DNA of 64,000 nucleotides from Halobacteria archaeon HArc-gm2 (GTDB lineage: Archaea; Halobacteriota; Halobacteria; Halobacteriales; Haloarculaceae), in NCBI GenBank assembly GCA_025517465.1, contig JAOPKE010000002.1, positions 1 through 64,000 of the forward strand. Reading direction: 5' to 3'. The translations under genes were made by a program, and so were the position numbers. Shown one piece after another: positions 43,590-51,714 of the stretch (the stretch's first letter is position 1; each line of letters starts with the position of its first letter). The notes under the pieces are model-generated. The model had not been told where the DNA came from and ran no database searches. It was given only the letters and a program-made list of their open reading frames with translations.

Positions 43590-43806
43590 GCTGTGAGCGG
43601 GTTACGGAGTACCGGTGATGCATCAGCCGTCGAAAACCGACCAGCAGAGTGCGTCCGCGACCGACTGGGAAGCGACCGAGAGAGTGGAAGCCGGGGGGCT
43701 ACCCAAGCCAGAATGAGAGGCAAGGGAGACACGATGGTGGGCATCCCACGAGAGTGTTCCTCTGACGGCCTGCGATACGCGACAGTGGGCATCCATCAGA
43801 TATAGG

Positions 43807-44085
43807 CCCAGTGGTGCATCCGGTTGGTGCGACGTCCTAGAAGGGGGGTAACGGCGCTCTACCGTCACCGCGAGTTACGCCCGTGGGGGTGTCGAACTGG
43901 CGAAGCGTCCGTCGGAGGTTTCTCGAACTGGGTGTCCGGCAGTCGCGCCAGCGACGGATAATTGATTGCTGGTGGGCCTCGCTTGTATCCGCCGGTGGTA
44001 CGATCTGGTACGTGGTAATTGGCGTGGATACGCCCCTCTTCCACTCCCCGTTGGCTCTGGTGAAATCCTGAGCAGTGGTTCAGCA
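43807..44085. other. Gap with no gene recognised
   Basis: Contains further scattered GGGTGTCC-like words (for example 43930-43937) from the fading edge of the tandem array but no coding frame. Confidence 0.4.
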
Positions 44086-44116
44086 AAGCGCTCTCTTGGT
44101 CAATACAGGTAAGCTA
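44086..44116 (+). repeat. Cassette-type intergenic element E1 (weak)
   Basis: TTGGTCAATACAGG at 44096-44109 matches the conserved core of the dispersed element family (compare ATCGTTCAGTACAGG in E2). It precedes the first lipoprotein gene. Confidence 0.45.
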
Positions 44117-44195
44117 CGGACTGTTTGGTGCAACATGAGAGTAGATATTTTCACTGTACGAGAAAGTACTTAGTGTGCGTCGGTTCAGTAGAATT

Positions 44196-44636
44196 ATGAG
44201 ACGCCGCCAGGTCCTCGCGGCACTCGGTACGGCAACAGTCACGTCGGTCGCTGGGTGTTCGGCCATCCAGACTAAACTCGGGATGCGAACTGATAGACTC
44301 GGAGACGTTACCCTTGCAAACAGCATTGAAGACCGGTTCGAGGTCTCGATAGAAGTTCTCCGTGAAGGCACACTCGTGTATCAAGCGTCGCATCAACTCA
44401 GCCCCGGGTCAGAACAAGAGCGACCACAGTACACCATCAACGAATGGGGGGAGAATTCAGCGGCACGGAAATGGACTGTTCGGGCAAAGATACCCCAGAG
44501 CGAGTGGAGAGACGCCACGATCGACGCGGCGGTCGGTTCCGAAGACGAATGCTATAGCGTCTCTGTTATCACAGGAGATTGGCCCGAGACACCGCTCTTG
44601 GTTTTACTTGGAGGGTGTGAACCTGAAAACTCTTAA
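44196..44636 (+). CDS. Tat lipoprotein, small
   Basis: A 146-residue secreted lipoprotein. MRRRQVLAALGTATVTSVAGC is a twin-arginine signal with lipobox VAGC, so the mature protein is exported folded and tethered by a lipid-modified Cys. The mature part has an immunoglobulin-like beta pattern (FEVSIEVLREGTLVYQ, RKWTVRAKI) and two later cysteines. ATG 44196 chosen since the signal starts there; an upstream ATG at 44175 adds seven residues. First gene of the cassette-like array. Function unknown. Confidence 0.7.
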   Translation: MRRRQVLAALGTATVTSVAGCSAIQTKLGMRTDRLGDVTLANSIEDRFEVSIEVLREGTLVYQASHQLSPGSEQERPQYTINEWGENSAARKWTVRAKIPQSEWRDATIDAAVGSEDECYSVSVITGDWPETPLLVLLGGCEPENS

Positions 44637-44664
44637 CGACATTTGGGACACTCTCCCCTTAATG

Positions 44665-44758
44665 GGCAGTTGATTCAGTTACTTTCCTCCGAAACCAGCA
44701 TCCCACAATCGTTCAGTACAGGTGAAGCCCGTATCGTTCAGTGCAGTCTGTAGGTGAT
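44665..44758 (+). repeat. Cassette-type intergenic element E2 (type B)
   Basis: Shares GGGCAGT-x-x-ATTCAGT at the left and ATCGTTCAGTACAGG (44708-44722) at the right with E4 and E10. A second partial core, ATCGTTCAGTGCAG, follows. Lies between two convergent lipoprotein genes. Confidence 0.65.
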
Positions 44759-45292
44759 TCAGACGAGACGAAATAGCGCGATACACCGTATCCAGTCTGA
44801 ACCGTCGGGATTTGGGACGTTGATACCCGCTGTGTACGTTCCTGTGTCCACAGTTGCTTCCTCGTTGATGAAATCCACGACTGCTCCAAAAGTCCACGTA
44901 TGCGTCTCACCGGGCGAGAGCGTCAGACGTCCATTACCAGATGAGCGTTTCTCAATCGGATTCCATCCAGCGGACGATCTCCTCATAATCGACCATTGGT
45001 ATGGGTTGAACTCCAGTTCGGTCGATGATTCGTTGTGAAGCGTCAGTTCAACCGTTCCTGTTGACGCGTCCACCGTAGTTTGTGATGGGAGGAGATAGGT
45101 GCTCGAAGACTCTGTTTCGGCAGTATGTGAGCAGACAGCGGCCCCTGAATAGGAATCGTGTGGTGGGCAATCATACTTGGAGAGTGGAACCGGTGTCATG
45201 GTGGAAGTCCCCGGCCCTGTTGCATCACTTGAACAACCAGCAAGCCCGCCCATCGATGCACAGGTAGCGACAAGCAACTCCCTACGTTTCAT
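44759..45292 (-). CDS. Tat lipoprotein
   Basis: A 177-residue protein. MKRRELLVATCASMGGLAGC is a Tat signal with lipobox LAGC. The mature domain has strands TVELTLHNESSTELEFNPYQWSI and LTLSPGETHTWTFGAV, a beta-sandwich pattern seen in haloarchaeal surface lipoproteins. Four cysteines may form disulfides. Separated from its neighbours by elements E2 and E3. Confidence 0.7.
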   Translation of the reverse strand: MKRRELLVATCASMGGLAGCSSDATGPGTSTMTPVPLSKYDCPPHDSYSGAAVCSHTAETESSSTYLLPSQTTVDASTGTVELTLHNESSTELEFNPYQWSIMRRSSAGWNPIEKRSSGNGRLTLSPGETHTWTFGAVVDFINEEATVDTGTYTAGINVPNPDGSDWIRCIALFRLV

Positions 45293-45360
45293 ACTCTATT
45301 TCTGTCTCATCTACACAAAAGACTGTGTGAGACGAAAAGGACTCTTTGAACGATAAGCAC

Positions 45361-45440
45361 TTGTAGAGTACGGTCGATTCAAATATTCGTGGCTGGAATC
45401 ATCGGCCCTGAGTCGGGTAGTACGGGTCGTACACTAATCA
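45361..45440 (+). repeat. Cassette-type intergenic element E3
   Basis: Contains CGGTCGATTC and GGCTGGAATCATC (45391-45403) as in type A elements, then a diverged core (GAGTCGGGTAGTACGGG). Between two leftward genes. Confidence 0.55.
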
Positions 45441-45637
45441 GGCCGACGAGATTGTACGACTGTTGCGGCTCCAGAGACGACGAGAAGGAGGGCGCCCCCG
45501 ATTGCAATCAAGTTGACTGGTCTATTCTGCAGACCTGATCTAAATGGGTTCTGAAATGCACCGGTGATTCCGAGAAGTACAAGACCAACTCCGCCAAGAA
45601 TGAGGGTCCCAATTCCCCACTTGAGTTGCCTGTTCAT
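45434..45637 (-). CDS. Small two-helix membrane protein
   Basis: A 67-residue protein with two membrane helices (IGTLILGGVGLVLLGITGAF and LIAIGGALLLVVSGAATVV) and a short charged tail. No family assigned. Such mini membrane proteins are the second type of cargo in this array. Confidence 0.6.
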   Translation of the reverse strand: MNRQLKWGIGTLILGGVGLVLLGITGAFQNPFRSGLQNRPVNLIAIGGALLLVVSGAATVVQSRRPD

Positions 45638-45723
45638 ACGCGAGCTTTACTGTCAGTCGGTTTATAAAGATTGGTTCAAAGAACCAGGGTTTGATTCGCA
45701 CGTGGTAGTTCCAGAACGATGGT

Positions 45724-46941
45724 TTACGCAAGTTCGTAGAGCGTCGACCCAATAGTAGCGTACACGCGCTCGCCGACGAGACTGACTCCGGCCCGATTCG
45801 GAACAGCGGACTCGAATGTGACCGTCCAGAGTACCTCGCCCGACGTCGTATCGTAGGCACGAACCTTTCCTGCGGAGAACTCGTCGCCATCACGCACCTG
45901 TCCGAGAACAACGAGCGTTTCCTCACTCACGACCGGTGCATACGCATACCAGTCCGTCTCGTCCTCCCAGAGCGTTTCCCCAGTCGTGAGATCAAGCGCG
46001 ACGACCCGACCGGATTGGAGCCCCTCGGTGCCAACCGCAGTGTACCCCCGGTCACCGACGACGGCAGGCGTCGCCACGTCCATGCCCAGGTTACGTGGCT
46101 CCCACAATCGCTCACCGTTCTCCGTATCGTACGCACCGACGACGCCCCCGTTGGGCGGGGCGTCGTACGTGCCGACGAGGAGCCGCCCGTTAGCGACAGC
46201 TGGTTGATGAACCTGACCGGGAATCCACTTTCCCGTCCACAGTCGCTTCGGTCCAGCGGACAGCTGACGGTCAACTCCGGACCGCTCTGCGTAGGCGACG
46301 ACGCCGTCTGACGCACCTGCCGTGTACAATCGACCCTCTGCGAGCGCCGGCATCATCCCATCCACGTGCCAGTCTTTCGCGCCGGATTGGATGGCGAGAA
46401 CGTTCCGCGAGGGGGTGCCGACGTACACCTCCGTCGGTCCGATGGTCAACGAACTCGGACGATGATCGCGGAGCGGGTACCGGTTCGTTTCGGTGGCTCC
46501 GTCGTAGCTGACGACGGCATAGCGGGATTCACTGTCGTCGGTCTGCTGAACTGCGTAGAGAGTTCCTCTTGGACCGAGCCCAGCCCGTAGAACCGTGGCG
46601 TCAGTGACGGTTGTCACAGTGCTACCTTCCCGTGAGTACGACGCGAGGGTCGATCCGTACAGGACGATGCGAGAATTGCCAACGAGTGGACGGACGTGCG
46701 ATTCGACAGATGTGAGGGCCCGACGCGTCGGCGCTTGGCGAGGGGGACTCGCGTGAGGATTGTGGGCGGTGTTCGCCGCATCGTACCGAAGGAGGGGCCA
46801 CGTATTCTGAGCAGGCGCCCACGCGTCGAAACTGGCTTCCGGGGCACCGCGGAGGAGTCGGTGTCCACCGTACCCACCAACAGCCAGAGCGGTCCCGGCC
46901 CCGAGGACCTGACGCCGTGTGATGGAGGTCATACGTGGCAT
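45724..46941 (-). CDS. Secreted PQQ-type beta-propeller protein
   Basis: A 405-residue protein. A Tat-like signal ITRRQVLGAGTALAVGGYGG starts near residue 7 (the true start may be ATG 46932). The rest forms PQQ/WD-like propeller blades: repeated VYAT/VYVG strands followed by A-x-D-x-x-(T/S)-G-E-x-L-W, e.g. ALDLTTGETLWEDET and AYDTTSGEVLWTVTF. Such proteins are extracellular scaffolds or PQQ-enzyme-like binders; enzymatic residues are not evident. A TnpB element inserted about 25 bp upstream of its start, which may have separated it from its promoter. Confidence 0.75.
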   Translation of the reverse strand: MPRMTSITRRQVLGAGTALAVGGYGGHRLLRGAPEASFDAWAPAQNTWPLLRYDAANTAHNPHASPPRQAPTRRALTSVESHVRPLVGNSRIVLYGSTLASYSREGSTVTTVTDATVLRAGLGPRGTLYAVQQTDDSESRYAVVSYDGATETNRYPLRDHRPSSLTIGPTEVYVGTPSRNVLAIQSGAKDWHVDGMMPALAEGRLYTAGASDGVVAYAERSGVDRQLSAGPKRLWTGKWIPGQVHQPAVANGRLLVGTYDAPPNGGVVGAYDTENGERLWEPRNLGMDVATPAVVGDRGYTAVGTEGLQSGRVVALDLTTGETLWEDETDWYAYAPVVSEETLVVLGQVRDGDEFSAGKVRAYDTTSGEVLWTVTFESAVPNRAGVSLVGERVYATIGSTLYELA

Positions 46942-46964
46942 TTATTCCACTCTCTTGACCTCCT

Positions 46965-47204
46965 CCCACCCCTAAAGGGGTGGGATTCCCCGACGGGGAT
47001 ATTCAGGTTGCGCGTTTCCTCGGTTCTCAAGTACGCTTTCGCGTGGAACGTCGACGGTCGTCGTCCGGTTACGACCCCGGACGTGCTTTTCAGCGCGTAC
47101 AGCCGGGTCAAAGCGGCCTTCCTCCCCGGTCACGCCGGGTATCTGTGAAGCAGACGGTGGAGTGTTCAGTCCACGAGGCCGCACGGTTCGCGGCACCCGA
47201 ACTG
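46965..47204 (-). ncRNA. Predicted omega RNA (reRNA) of TnpB
   Basis: In IS200/IS605-family elements the guide RNA is made from the 3' end of tnpB into the right end. Here 240 nt of non-coding DNA follow the tnpB stop up to the right-end hairpin. The guide segment would be the flanking DNA just outside 46965, i.e. the 5' region of the propeller gene. Prediction from family knowledge only. Confidence 0.4.
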
Positions 47205-48251
47205 TTAGGCCGTGCATGGTTCTCCCTCCCGTTGGCGGATGTTCTCGGCGGCGTTCAGGTCGGCGTGGCGACCACGATCGCACTCGGGACACGAGAAGTG
47301 GTCACCGTCACGCGAGCCGGTGGCACCACACGCCGAACAGCGTTGGCTCGTCTCGAACGGGTCAACTGCTTCGACGCGAACCCCGGCTTTCTCGGCTTTG
47401 TAGACGATGAACTCCTGTAACTGGTGGAAGTGCCACGAGTGGACGCCACGCCAGTCGCTTCCTTCTCTGATGCCGTCCAGATCCTCGATTTTCAGGACTG
47501 GGTTCTCGAACTGTTTGGCCCAGTCGATGAGGCGACGGGAGGCATTGTGGTTCAAATCACGAATCCGGCGCTGCTCTTTGTTACCCACGCGGTTACGTGC
47601 GCGAAGCGCACCCGCTTTTTGAAGCGACTCGCGCAGGGAACGATATTTGCGCCGGACGTATTTCGCCTCACGACCGGACACCAGCATCGACTCGCCCGTT
47701 TCGACATCGGCGGCAAGCAGGTGGTTGTGGCCGATGTCCACGCCAATAGCTGTCTCGTCACCAGTTTCAGCCTGGTATTCGACGGTGAACGTACAGTACC
47801 AGTCATCGCCCCGGCGGTATACCTGCAATCGGGACTTGTCCGCCTCGCCGTCTATGAGGCGCGCAACGTCGTCGGCGATGTCGTCGTACACGTCGATGGG
47901 TGTGTACCACCACCCCGAGATGCAGGGAAAGCCGACGACGACAGAGCCGTTCTCCGTCCGGTCGATCTCCCAGTTCTGGTTGTTGACGGCGAACGGCTGG
48001 CTGGCGTGGTACTCCACGGTACCGTCCTTCTTGTAGTCGGACGTGGCTTCCCGGATGGCCTGATTCTGGATAGCTGAGTAGAGGTCGTTGTCAATGCTGG
48101 CCGTAGTCACGTTCATCCCGAAAGTGTCGGCTTCCCAGCCGTCGATGCAGAACTGCTTGGTGTCGCGGTACAGGTGGGTGGCGCGTTGCCACTCGCGACG
48201 CCGCTCTCGAGATGGATTGTGAAACGTCGTGGTGACGGCCGTTGTGACCAC
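47205..48251 (-). CDS. tnpB: TnpB RNA-guided nuclease
   Basis: A complete 348-residue TnpB. RuvC residues are Asp172 ([11 protein letters not shown]), Glu256 (LKIEDLDG) and Asp331 ([10 protein letters not shown]). The zinc finger is C305-x2-C308 and C321-x2-C324. All catalytic residues are present, so the nuclease may be active. It would use the downstream RNA to cut the empty donor site and promote retention of the element. Not accompanied by a TnpA transposase, so movement depends on one elsewhere. Confidence 0.9.
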   Translation of the reverse strand: MVTTAVTTTFHNPSRERRREWQRATHLYRDTKQFCIDGWEADTFGMNVTTASIDNDLYSAIQNQAIREATSDYKKDGTVEYHASQPFAVNNQNWEIDRTENGSVVVGFPCISGWWYTPIDVYDDIADDVARLIDGEADKSRLQVYRRGDDWYCTFTVEYQAETGDETAIGVDIGHNHLLAADVETGESMLVSGREAKYVRRKYRSLRESLQKAGALRARNRVGNKEQRRIRDLNHNASRRLIDWAKQFENPVLKIEDLDGIREGSDWRGVHSWHFHQLQEFIVYKAEKAGVRVEAVDPFETSQRCSACGATGSRDGDHFSCPECDRGRHADLNAAENIRQREGEPCTA

Positions 48252-48365
48252 GATTACAATTATACTGTCTGGTCAATGCGAATTAAAACGTGGGAATATC
48301 AGGCAGGCTGATACCCGTGGATAGAATCCCAGTTGTCGCCTTCATCCCACGGCGAAAGCCGTGGG

Positions 48366-48506
48366 CTTTCGCCTCGCTACCATTGTAATTGTTGAGGCTG
48401 TATTCTGGGACCAGCGGCTCGCCTCGGTCGAATCTGACGGCCAGACTCGTCCCTGTACCCCCATATCAGAAAACATTTACAAGGTGGATTACACCGACAT
48501 CGCACC
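48366..48506. other. Promoter region of the propeller gene
   Basis: A 140-bp gap between the IS left end and ATG 48507. No small gene; ACATTTACAA lies just before the start. Confidence 0.4.
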
Positions 48507-49892
48507 ATGGAAAATGACGGAGTGAGCCGGCGGCGGGTGCTGCGAGCGAGCGTCGGGTCCGTCGGCGTCTGGGCACTGGTGTCCGGGTCGAGCCGTGCCG
48601 CGCGTGCCCAGTCCGCTGAGACGTGGTCTCAGTTCGGCTATAACGACGCGAACACGCGGCACGCGCCCGAGAACACGGGCCCCGTTACAGACATCTCCCA
48701 GCAATGGGCCGTCAAGATCGACGTCGGGATGCTCTCGTCGCCGGCAGTGGTCGACGGCACCGTCTACGGCGGGAGTGGCGACAGCGTATACGCGCTGGAT
48801 GCGGCCGACGGTGCCGAGCAGTGGGCCTTCGAAACCGGCGGGCGACTGTGGTCGTCGCCGGCAGTGGCCGACGGCACCGTCTACATCGGGAGCCACGACA
48901 AGAAGGTGTACGCGTTGGATGCGGCCGACGGCACCGAGCAGTGGGCGTTTGAGACAGGCAAGAGTGTGCGGTCGTCACCGGCAGTGGTGGACGGCACCGT
49001 CTACGTCGGGAGTCACGACAAGAACGTGTACGCGCTGAACGCCGCCGACGGCACCGAGCAGTGGACGTTTGAAACCGGGTTCTGGGTACGCTCCTCGCCA
49101 GCCGTGGCCGATGGCACCGTCTACGTCGGGAGTATTGATAATACGGTCTACGCGCTGGACGCCGCCGACGGCACCGAGCAGTGGGCGTTCGAAACCGGCA
49201 ACACAGTGATCTCGTCGCCGGCGGTGGCCGATGGCACCGTCTACGTCGGGAATTACGACAACAAGGTGTATGCGTTGGATGCGGCCGACGGCACCGAGCA
49301 GTGGGCGTTCGAGATGGGCCACTTCGTGTCTTCGTCGCCGGCAGTGGCCGACGGCACCGTCTACGTCGGGAATCCTGACAATAACGTGTACGCGCTGGAC
49401 GCCACCGACGGCACGAAGCAGTGGGCGTTCGAAACTGGCGAGGGGGTGGTTTCGTCGCCGGCAGTTGTCGACGGCACCGTCTACGTCGGGAGTCACGACA
49501 AGAAGGTGTACGCACTGGACGCCGCCGACGGCACCGAGCAGTGGGCGTTCGAGACTAGCGACGCAGTGAACCCGTCACCGGCAGTGGCCAACGGCACCGT
49601 CTACGTCGGGAGTAACGACGGGAACGTGTACGCAATAACCGGGGAAACACCGACGGCAACTGCCACAGCGACATCGGCTCACACACCGACAGAAACGTCC
49701 ACTGAGAGCCATGCAGGGAGCGAAACGGCTGAAACGACACGCCAGGGAACCGCGGCGACGACAAACAGCCAGCCCACGGACGACTCCGGGCCAGGGTTCG
49801 GGCTACTCAGCGCAGCGGCCGGCGCGGGGTTGGCCGGCCTCGCCAGGGCATTCTCGACGGACCCAGATACCGACGAGCGAACGCAGAACTGA
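48507..49892 (+). CDS. PQQ-repeat surface protein with near-identical blades
   Basis: A 461-residue exported protein. Tat signal SRRRVLRASVGSVGVWALVSG, then seven full 39-40-residue blades plus a partial eighth, each reading SSPAV(A/V)DGTVYVGS-x-D-(K/N)-x-VYALDAADGTEQWAFETG. A Thr/Ser/Glu-rich linker follows, then GPGFG and a hydrophobic segment, resembling the PGF-CTERM signal recognised by archaeosortase A, though a longer tail than usual follows it. It would be a beta-propeller on the cell surface. Blade identity at DNA level indicates recent repeat expansion. Confidence 0.8.
   Translation: MENDGVSRRRVLRASVGSVGVWALVSGSSRAARAQSAETWSQFGYNDANTRHAPENTGPVTDISQQWAVKIDVGMLSSPAVVDGTVYGGSGDSVYALDAADGAEQWAFETGGRLWSSPAVADGTVYIGSHDKKVYALDAADGTEQWAFETGKSVRSSPAVVDGTVYVGSHDKNVYALNAADGTEQWTFETGFWVRSSPAVADGTVYVGSIDNTVYALDAADGTEQWAFETGNTVISSPAVADGTVYVGNYDNKVYALDAADGTEQWAFEMGHFVSSSPAVADGTVYVGNPDNNVYALDATDGTKQWAFETGEGVVSSPAVVDGTVYVGSHDKKVYALDAADGTEQWAFETSDAVNPSPAVANGTVYVGSNDGNVYAITGETPTATATATSAHTPTETSTESHAGSETAETTRQGTAATTNSQPTDDSGPGFGLLSAAAGAGLAGLARAFSTDPDTDERTQN
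48735..49640 (+). repeat. 120-bp tandem repeats inside the propeller gene
   Basis: Units start near 48735 (117 bp), 48852, 48972, 49092, 49212, 49332 and 49452 (120 bp each), with a partial one from 49572. The segment GACGGCACCGTCTACGTCGG and neighbours recur almost unchanged, so copy number probably varies by recombination or slippage. Confidence 0.85.
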
Positions 49893-49998
49893 ACGGGAGA
49901 CGCTGCAAACACCCCCATCTGGAGTGGTGACTATGCGCCGTGTATACAGTACGGCAATACAGATATGAGTAATCCCCGACAGGAGCTTTAGTGGTCAT

Positions 49999-50090
49999 TA
50001 CGCGTGTGTAAAGGGCAGTCAATTCAGTAGGTGTTCTCCTGAATCATCAATCCTGAATCGCTTAGTATAGGTGAGATACCTATCACTCGA
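49999..50090 (+). repeat. Cassette-type intergenic element E4 (type B)
   Basis: TACGCGTGTGTAAAGGGCAG then TCAATTCAGTA at the left and ATCGCTTAGTATAGG at 50057-50071. ATAGGT-GAGAT-ACCTAT forms a small palindrome at the right edge. Closely similar to E10, 3.4 kb away. Confidence 0.8.
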
Positions 50091-50190
50091 TGTGGCCTAC
50101 TTCCGGATATTTGGTAGTCCAAAGGTAGTGGCAGAGAAGGGTGGGCGTGAATGGTGTTGTCTCTCGGGGGTATAATGTCTGACTTCCGCC

Positions 50191-50838
50191 CTACTCGTTC
50201 TTGCCCTGCATCACTACTTGTGCCGTCGCAATATCTTGTTCTGAAGCCCTGAGAAATCCTTTCGTGAAGCCTGCACCGAACGTTGCGTCGACGAGAGTAT
50301 CCCCTGTTTCGGGCGTTTCCTCACGGTCCACGATAGTGATGAAGCGAACGATGGATGAGTTCCCCGTTGCGGTGTCAAATAACAGATGCCATCGGTACCG
50401 CCTCGTCGACTGGTCGGTGTCCAAGTAGAGGTTCGAGTCCGCGTCGTCATCGTCGGCCGGAACAACGTCTCCAGAGTGTGTGACGAGCGAACCTGAGCGC
50501 CAGTCGTGTTCGACTGTCAGGGAGGCAGTTTTCCATCCGTTCCTCGCGTGGTAGTTTGACCCAGGGATGAGCCGATACCTGGTGACGAGGGCGTACCGAT
50601 CCGTCGGTTCGAGATTTAGTACCGATGCGTCTTGTAGAACGGTACCGTACGTTTCTCGCCCCACCGTCGTCGTGTCGGTGGCTACAACCGGGCTGTTCCG
50701 TTCGCCCGTCGAGGGGACTGGCTCCTCGGCGTACACGGCTGGTCGGGCAGAAGGCTGGTCAGCGAGCCCGACTGTGGCCCCGAGAACGCCGACGACTCCG
50801 GCGCTGCCGGCTAGTCCGAGAAGCGTGCGCCGCTGCAT
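50191..50838 (-). CDS. Tat-exported protein
   Basis: A 215-residue protein. MQRRTLLGLAGSAGVVGVLGATVGLA is a Tat signal without a lipobox Cys. The mature domain is beta-rich (DRYALVTRYRLIPGSNYHARN, SLTVEHDWRSGSLVTH, YRWHLLFDTATGNSSIVRFITIVD), unassigned. The C-terminal helix DIATAQVVMQ may pack on it. Bounded by elements E4 and E5. Confidence 0.65.
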   Translation of the reverse strand: MQRRTLLGLAGSAGVVGVLGATVGLADQPSARPAVYAEEPVPSTGERNSPVVATDTTTVGRETYGTVLQDASVLNLEPTDRYALVTRYRLIPGSNYHARNGWKTASLTVEHDWRSGSLVTHSGDVVPADDDDADSNLYLDTDQSTRRYRWHLLFDTATGNSSIVRFITIVDREETPETGDTLVDATFGAGFTKGFLRASEQDIATAQVVMQGKNE

Positions 50839-50940
50839 TATTTCGGAAGATACTGTTTAAGATGTAATGTCTGTTGGTATTGCCTGGAGAGAAACGCCTA
50901 CGGTAGACATCGCCCGATAGGTACGACGCGTTCACTATGC

Positions 50941-51012
50941 ATGCGAAGCATCCGGTCGCGTAGCCCGTTTTGGCTGGAATCATTGACCCTGGATCGCTCA
51001 GTATAGGTAAAC
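50941..51012 (+). repeat. Cassette-type intergenic element E5 (type A)
   Basis: GAAGCATCCGGTCGCGTAGC, then GTTTTGGCTGGAATCATTGA and the core ATCGCTCAGTATAGG (50993-51007). AGCC-N6-GGCT can pair, and GCATCC can pair with GGATCGC. Confidence 0.85.
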
Positions 51013-51036
51013 GACTTAACGATCAGTACAGAGGTT

Positions 51037-51231
51037 CTACGACGCAACCGACTGCCGGTCGCGCAACCAGTCAGAACGATAGAGAACCATACTGACGATT
51101 ACTGAAACCACGATAGTCAAGCCGGTGGCGAGGATGCTGGTCGGATCAGGAACGAACAGGGGACCGAGAATACCTCCTGCGAAGATTCCGATTAGCAGAC
51201 AAAGTGCTGAGCGGAGCTCGGAACGAGCCAT
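51037..51231 (-). CDS. Small two-helix membrane protein
   Basis: A 64-residue protein with two membrane helices (LCLLIGIFAGGILGPLFV and TGLTIVVSVIVSMVLY) and a basic C-terminal end. Unknown function; sole gene between elements E5 and E6. Confidence 0.6.
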   Translation of the reverse strand: MARSELRSALCLLIGIFAGGILGPLFVPDPTSILATGLTIVVSVIVSMVLYRSDWLRDRQSVAS

Positions 51232-51287
51232 GTCCAGAAGACGACACTACCTCACTATATGCCTTCTGTGGCTTTCAGTGTACACAC

Positions 51288-51357
51288 GTGAAGCATCCGG
51301 TCGCTTAGCCGGTTTTGGCTGGAATCATCGACTCCGGATCGCTCAGTGTAGGGGAGC
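51288..51357 (+). repeat. Cassette-type intergenic element E6 (type A)
   Basis: GTGAAGCATCCGGTCGCTTA, GGTTTTGGCTGGAATCATCG and the core ATCGCTCAGTGTAGG (51338-51352). Almost identical to E5 over 60 bp. Outer arms ATCCGG/CCGGAT and inner arms AGCC/GGCT are complementary. Confidence 0.85.
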
Positions 51358-51381
51358 TATCAATCGAAGGGTTAGCAACTC

Positions 51382-51543
51382 TCAACTATCTGCATCGTCA
51401 TTTGGCTGTTCATCACGACTAACCGGTTCACCAGTCCGTGGATCATAGTAATCATGGCCGAAAAAATCTCTCAGAGCCATCTTTGAGCCAATATAGGTCC
51501 CAGCCACGATAAGGACAAACCCGAGGATAAGTTCCCAGATCAT
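51382..51543 (-). CDS. 53-residue single-helix membrane protein
   Basis: ATG 51543. One membrane helix (LILGFVLIVAGTYIGSKMA) then an acidic soluble tail (YYDPRTGEPVSRDEQPNDDA). Reads cleanly with haloarchaeal composition although short. Sole gene between elements E6 and E7. Confidence 0.6.
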   Translation of the reverse strand: MIWELILGFVLIVAGTYIGSKMALRDFFGHDYYDPRTGEPVSRDEQPNDDADS

Positions 51544-51595
51544 GTGGTAGAATCCTCGGGTATCGGTATATTTCTAATTGTTCAATACGTCTGTG

Positions 51596-51672
51596 TGGAA
51601 TTCGCTCGATTCACTGCCCCTACGCTGTAACATTCGCCTGGAATCCGTCGTACAGGCGAGATAGGTCTCACT
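51596..51672 (+). repeat. Cassette-type intergenic element E7 (degenerate)
   Basis: Contains CTCGATTCACTGC and CGCCTGGAATCCGTCGTACA then GGCGAGATAGG. The position and the CTGGAATC word fit the family, but the core is diverged. Confidence 0.4.
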
Positions 51673-51714
51673 TTGGTCAACGCTCTCAGCACCTGCAAGC
51701 CTCTCAACTACGAT

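Larger units (their letters stand above)
42645..43806. repeat. Degenerate 23-26 bp tandem repeat array
   Basis: This 1.2-kb stretch holds no credible gene. Its recurring feature is a core GGA(T/C)(G/A)CC(C/A) spaced by 23, 25 or 26 bp or small multiples: cores at 42894, 42917, 42940, 42963, 42989, 43015, 43041, 43067, 43118, 43194, 43336, 43386, 43436, 43488, 43513, 43539 and 43565. Units on the left carry GGATGCC, those on the right GGACACC. Cores near 42646, 42798, 43739 and 43797 are inverted. The period is not a multiple of three, and no frame persists. Confidence 0.7.
46965..48365 (-). mobile_element. IS1341-type (TnpB-only) element
   Basis: The element contains one tnpB and no tnpA. 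Short hairpins mark the probable ends: CCCACCCC-TAAA-GGGGTGGG at 46965-46984 (right end, downstream of tnpB) and CCCACGGC-GAAA-GCCGTGGG at 48346-48365 (left end). Subterminal hairpins are typical of the IS200/IS605 superfamily, which leaves no target duplication. The exact ends cannot be fixed without an empty site. Confidence 0.65.
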
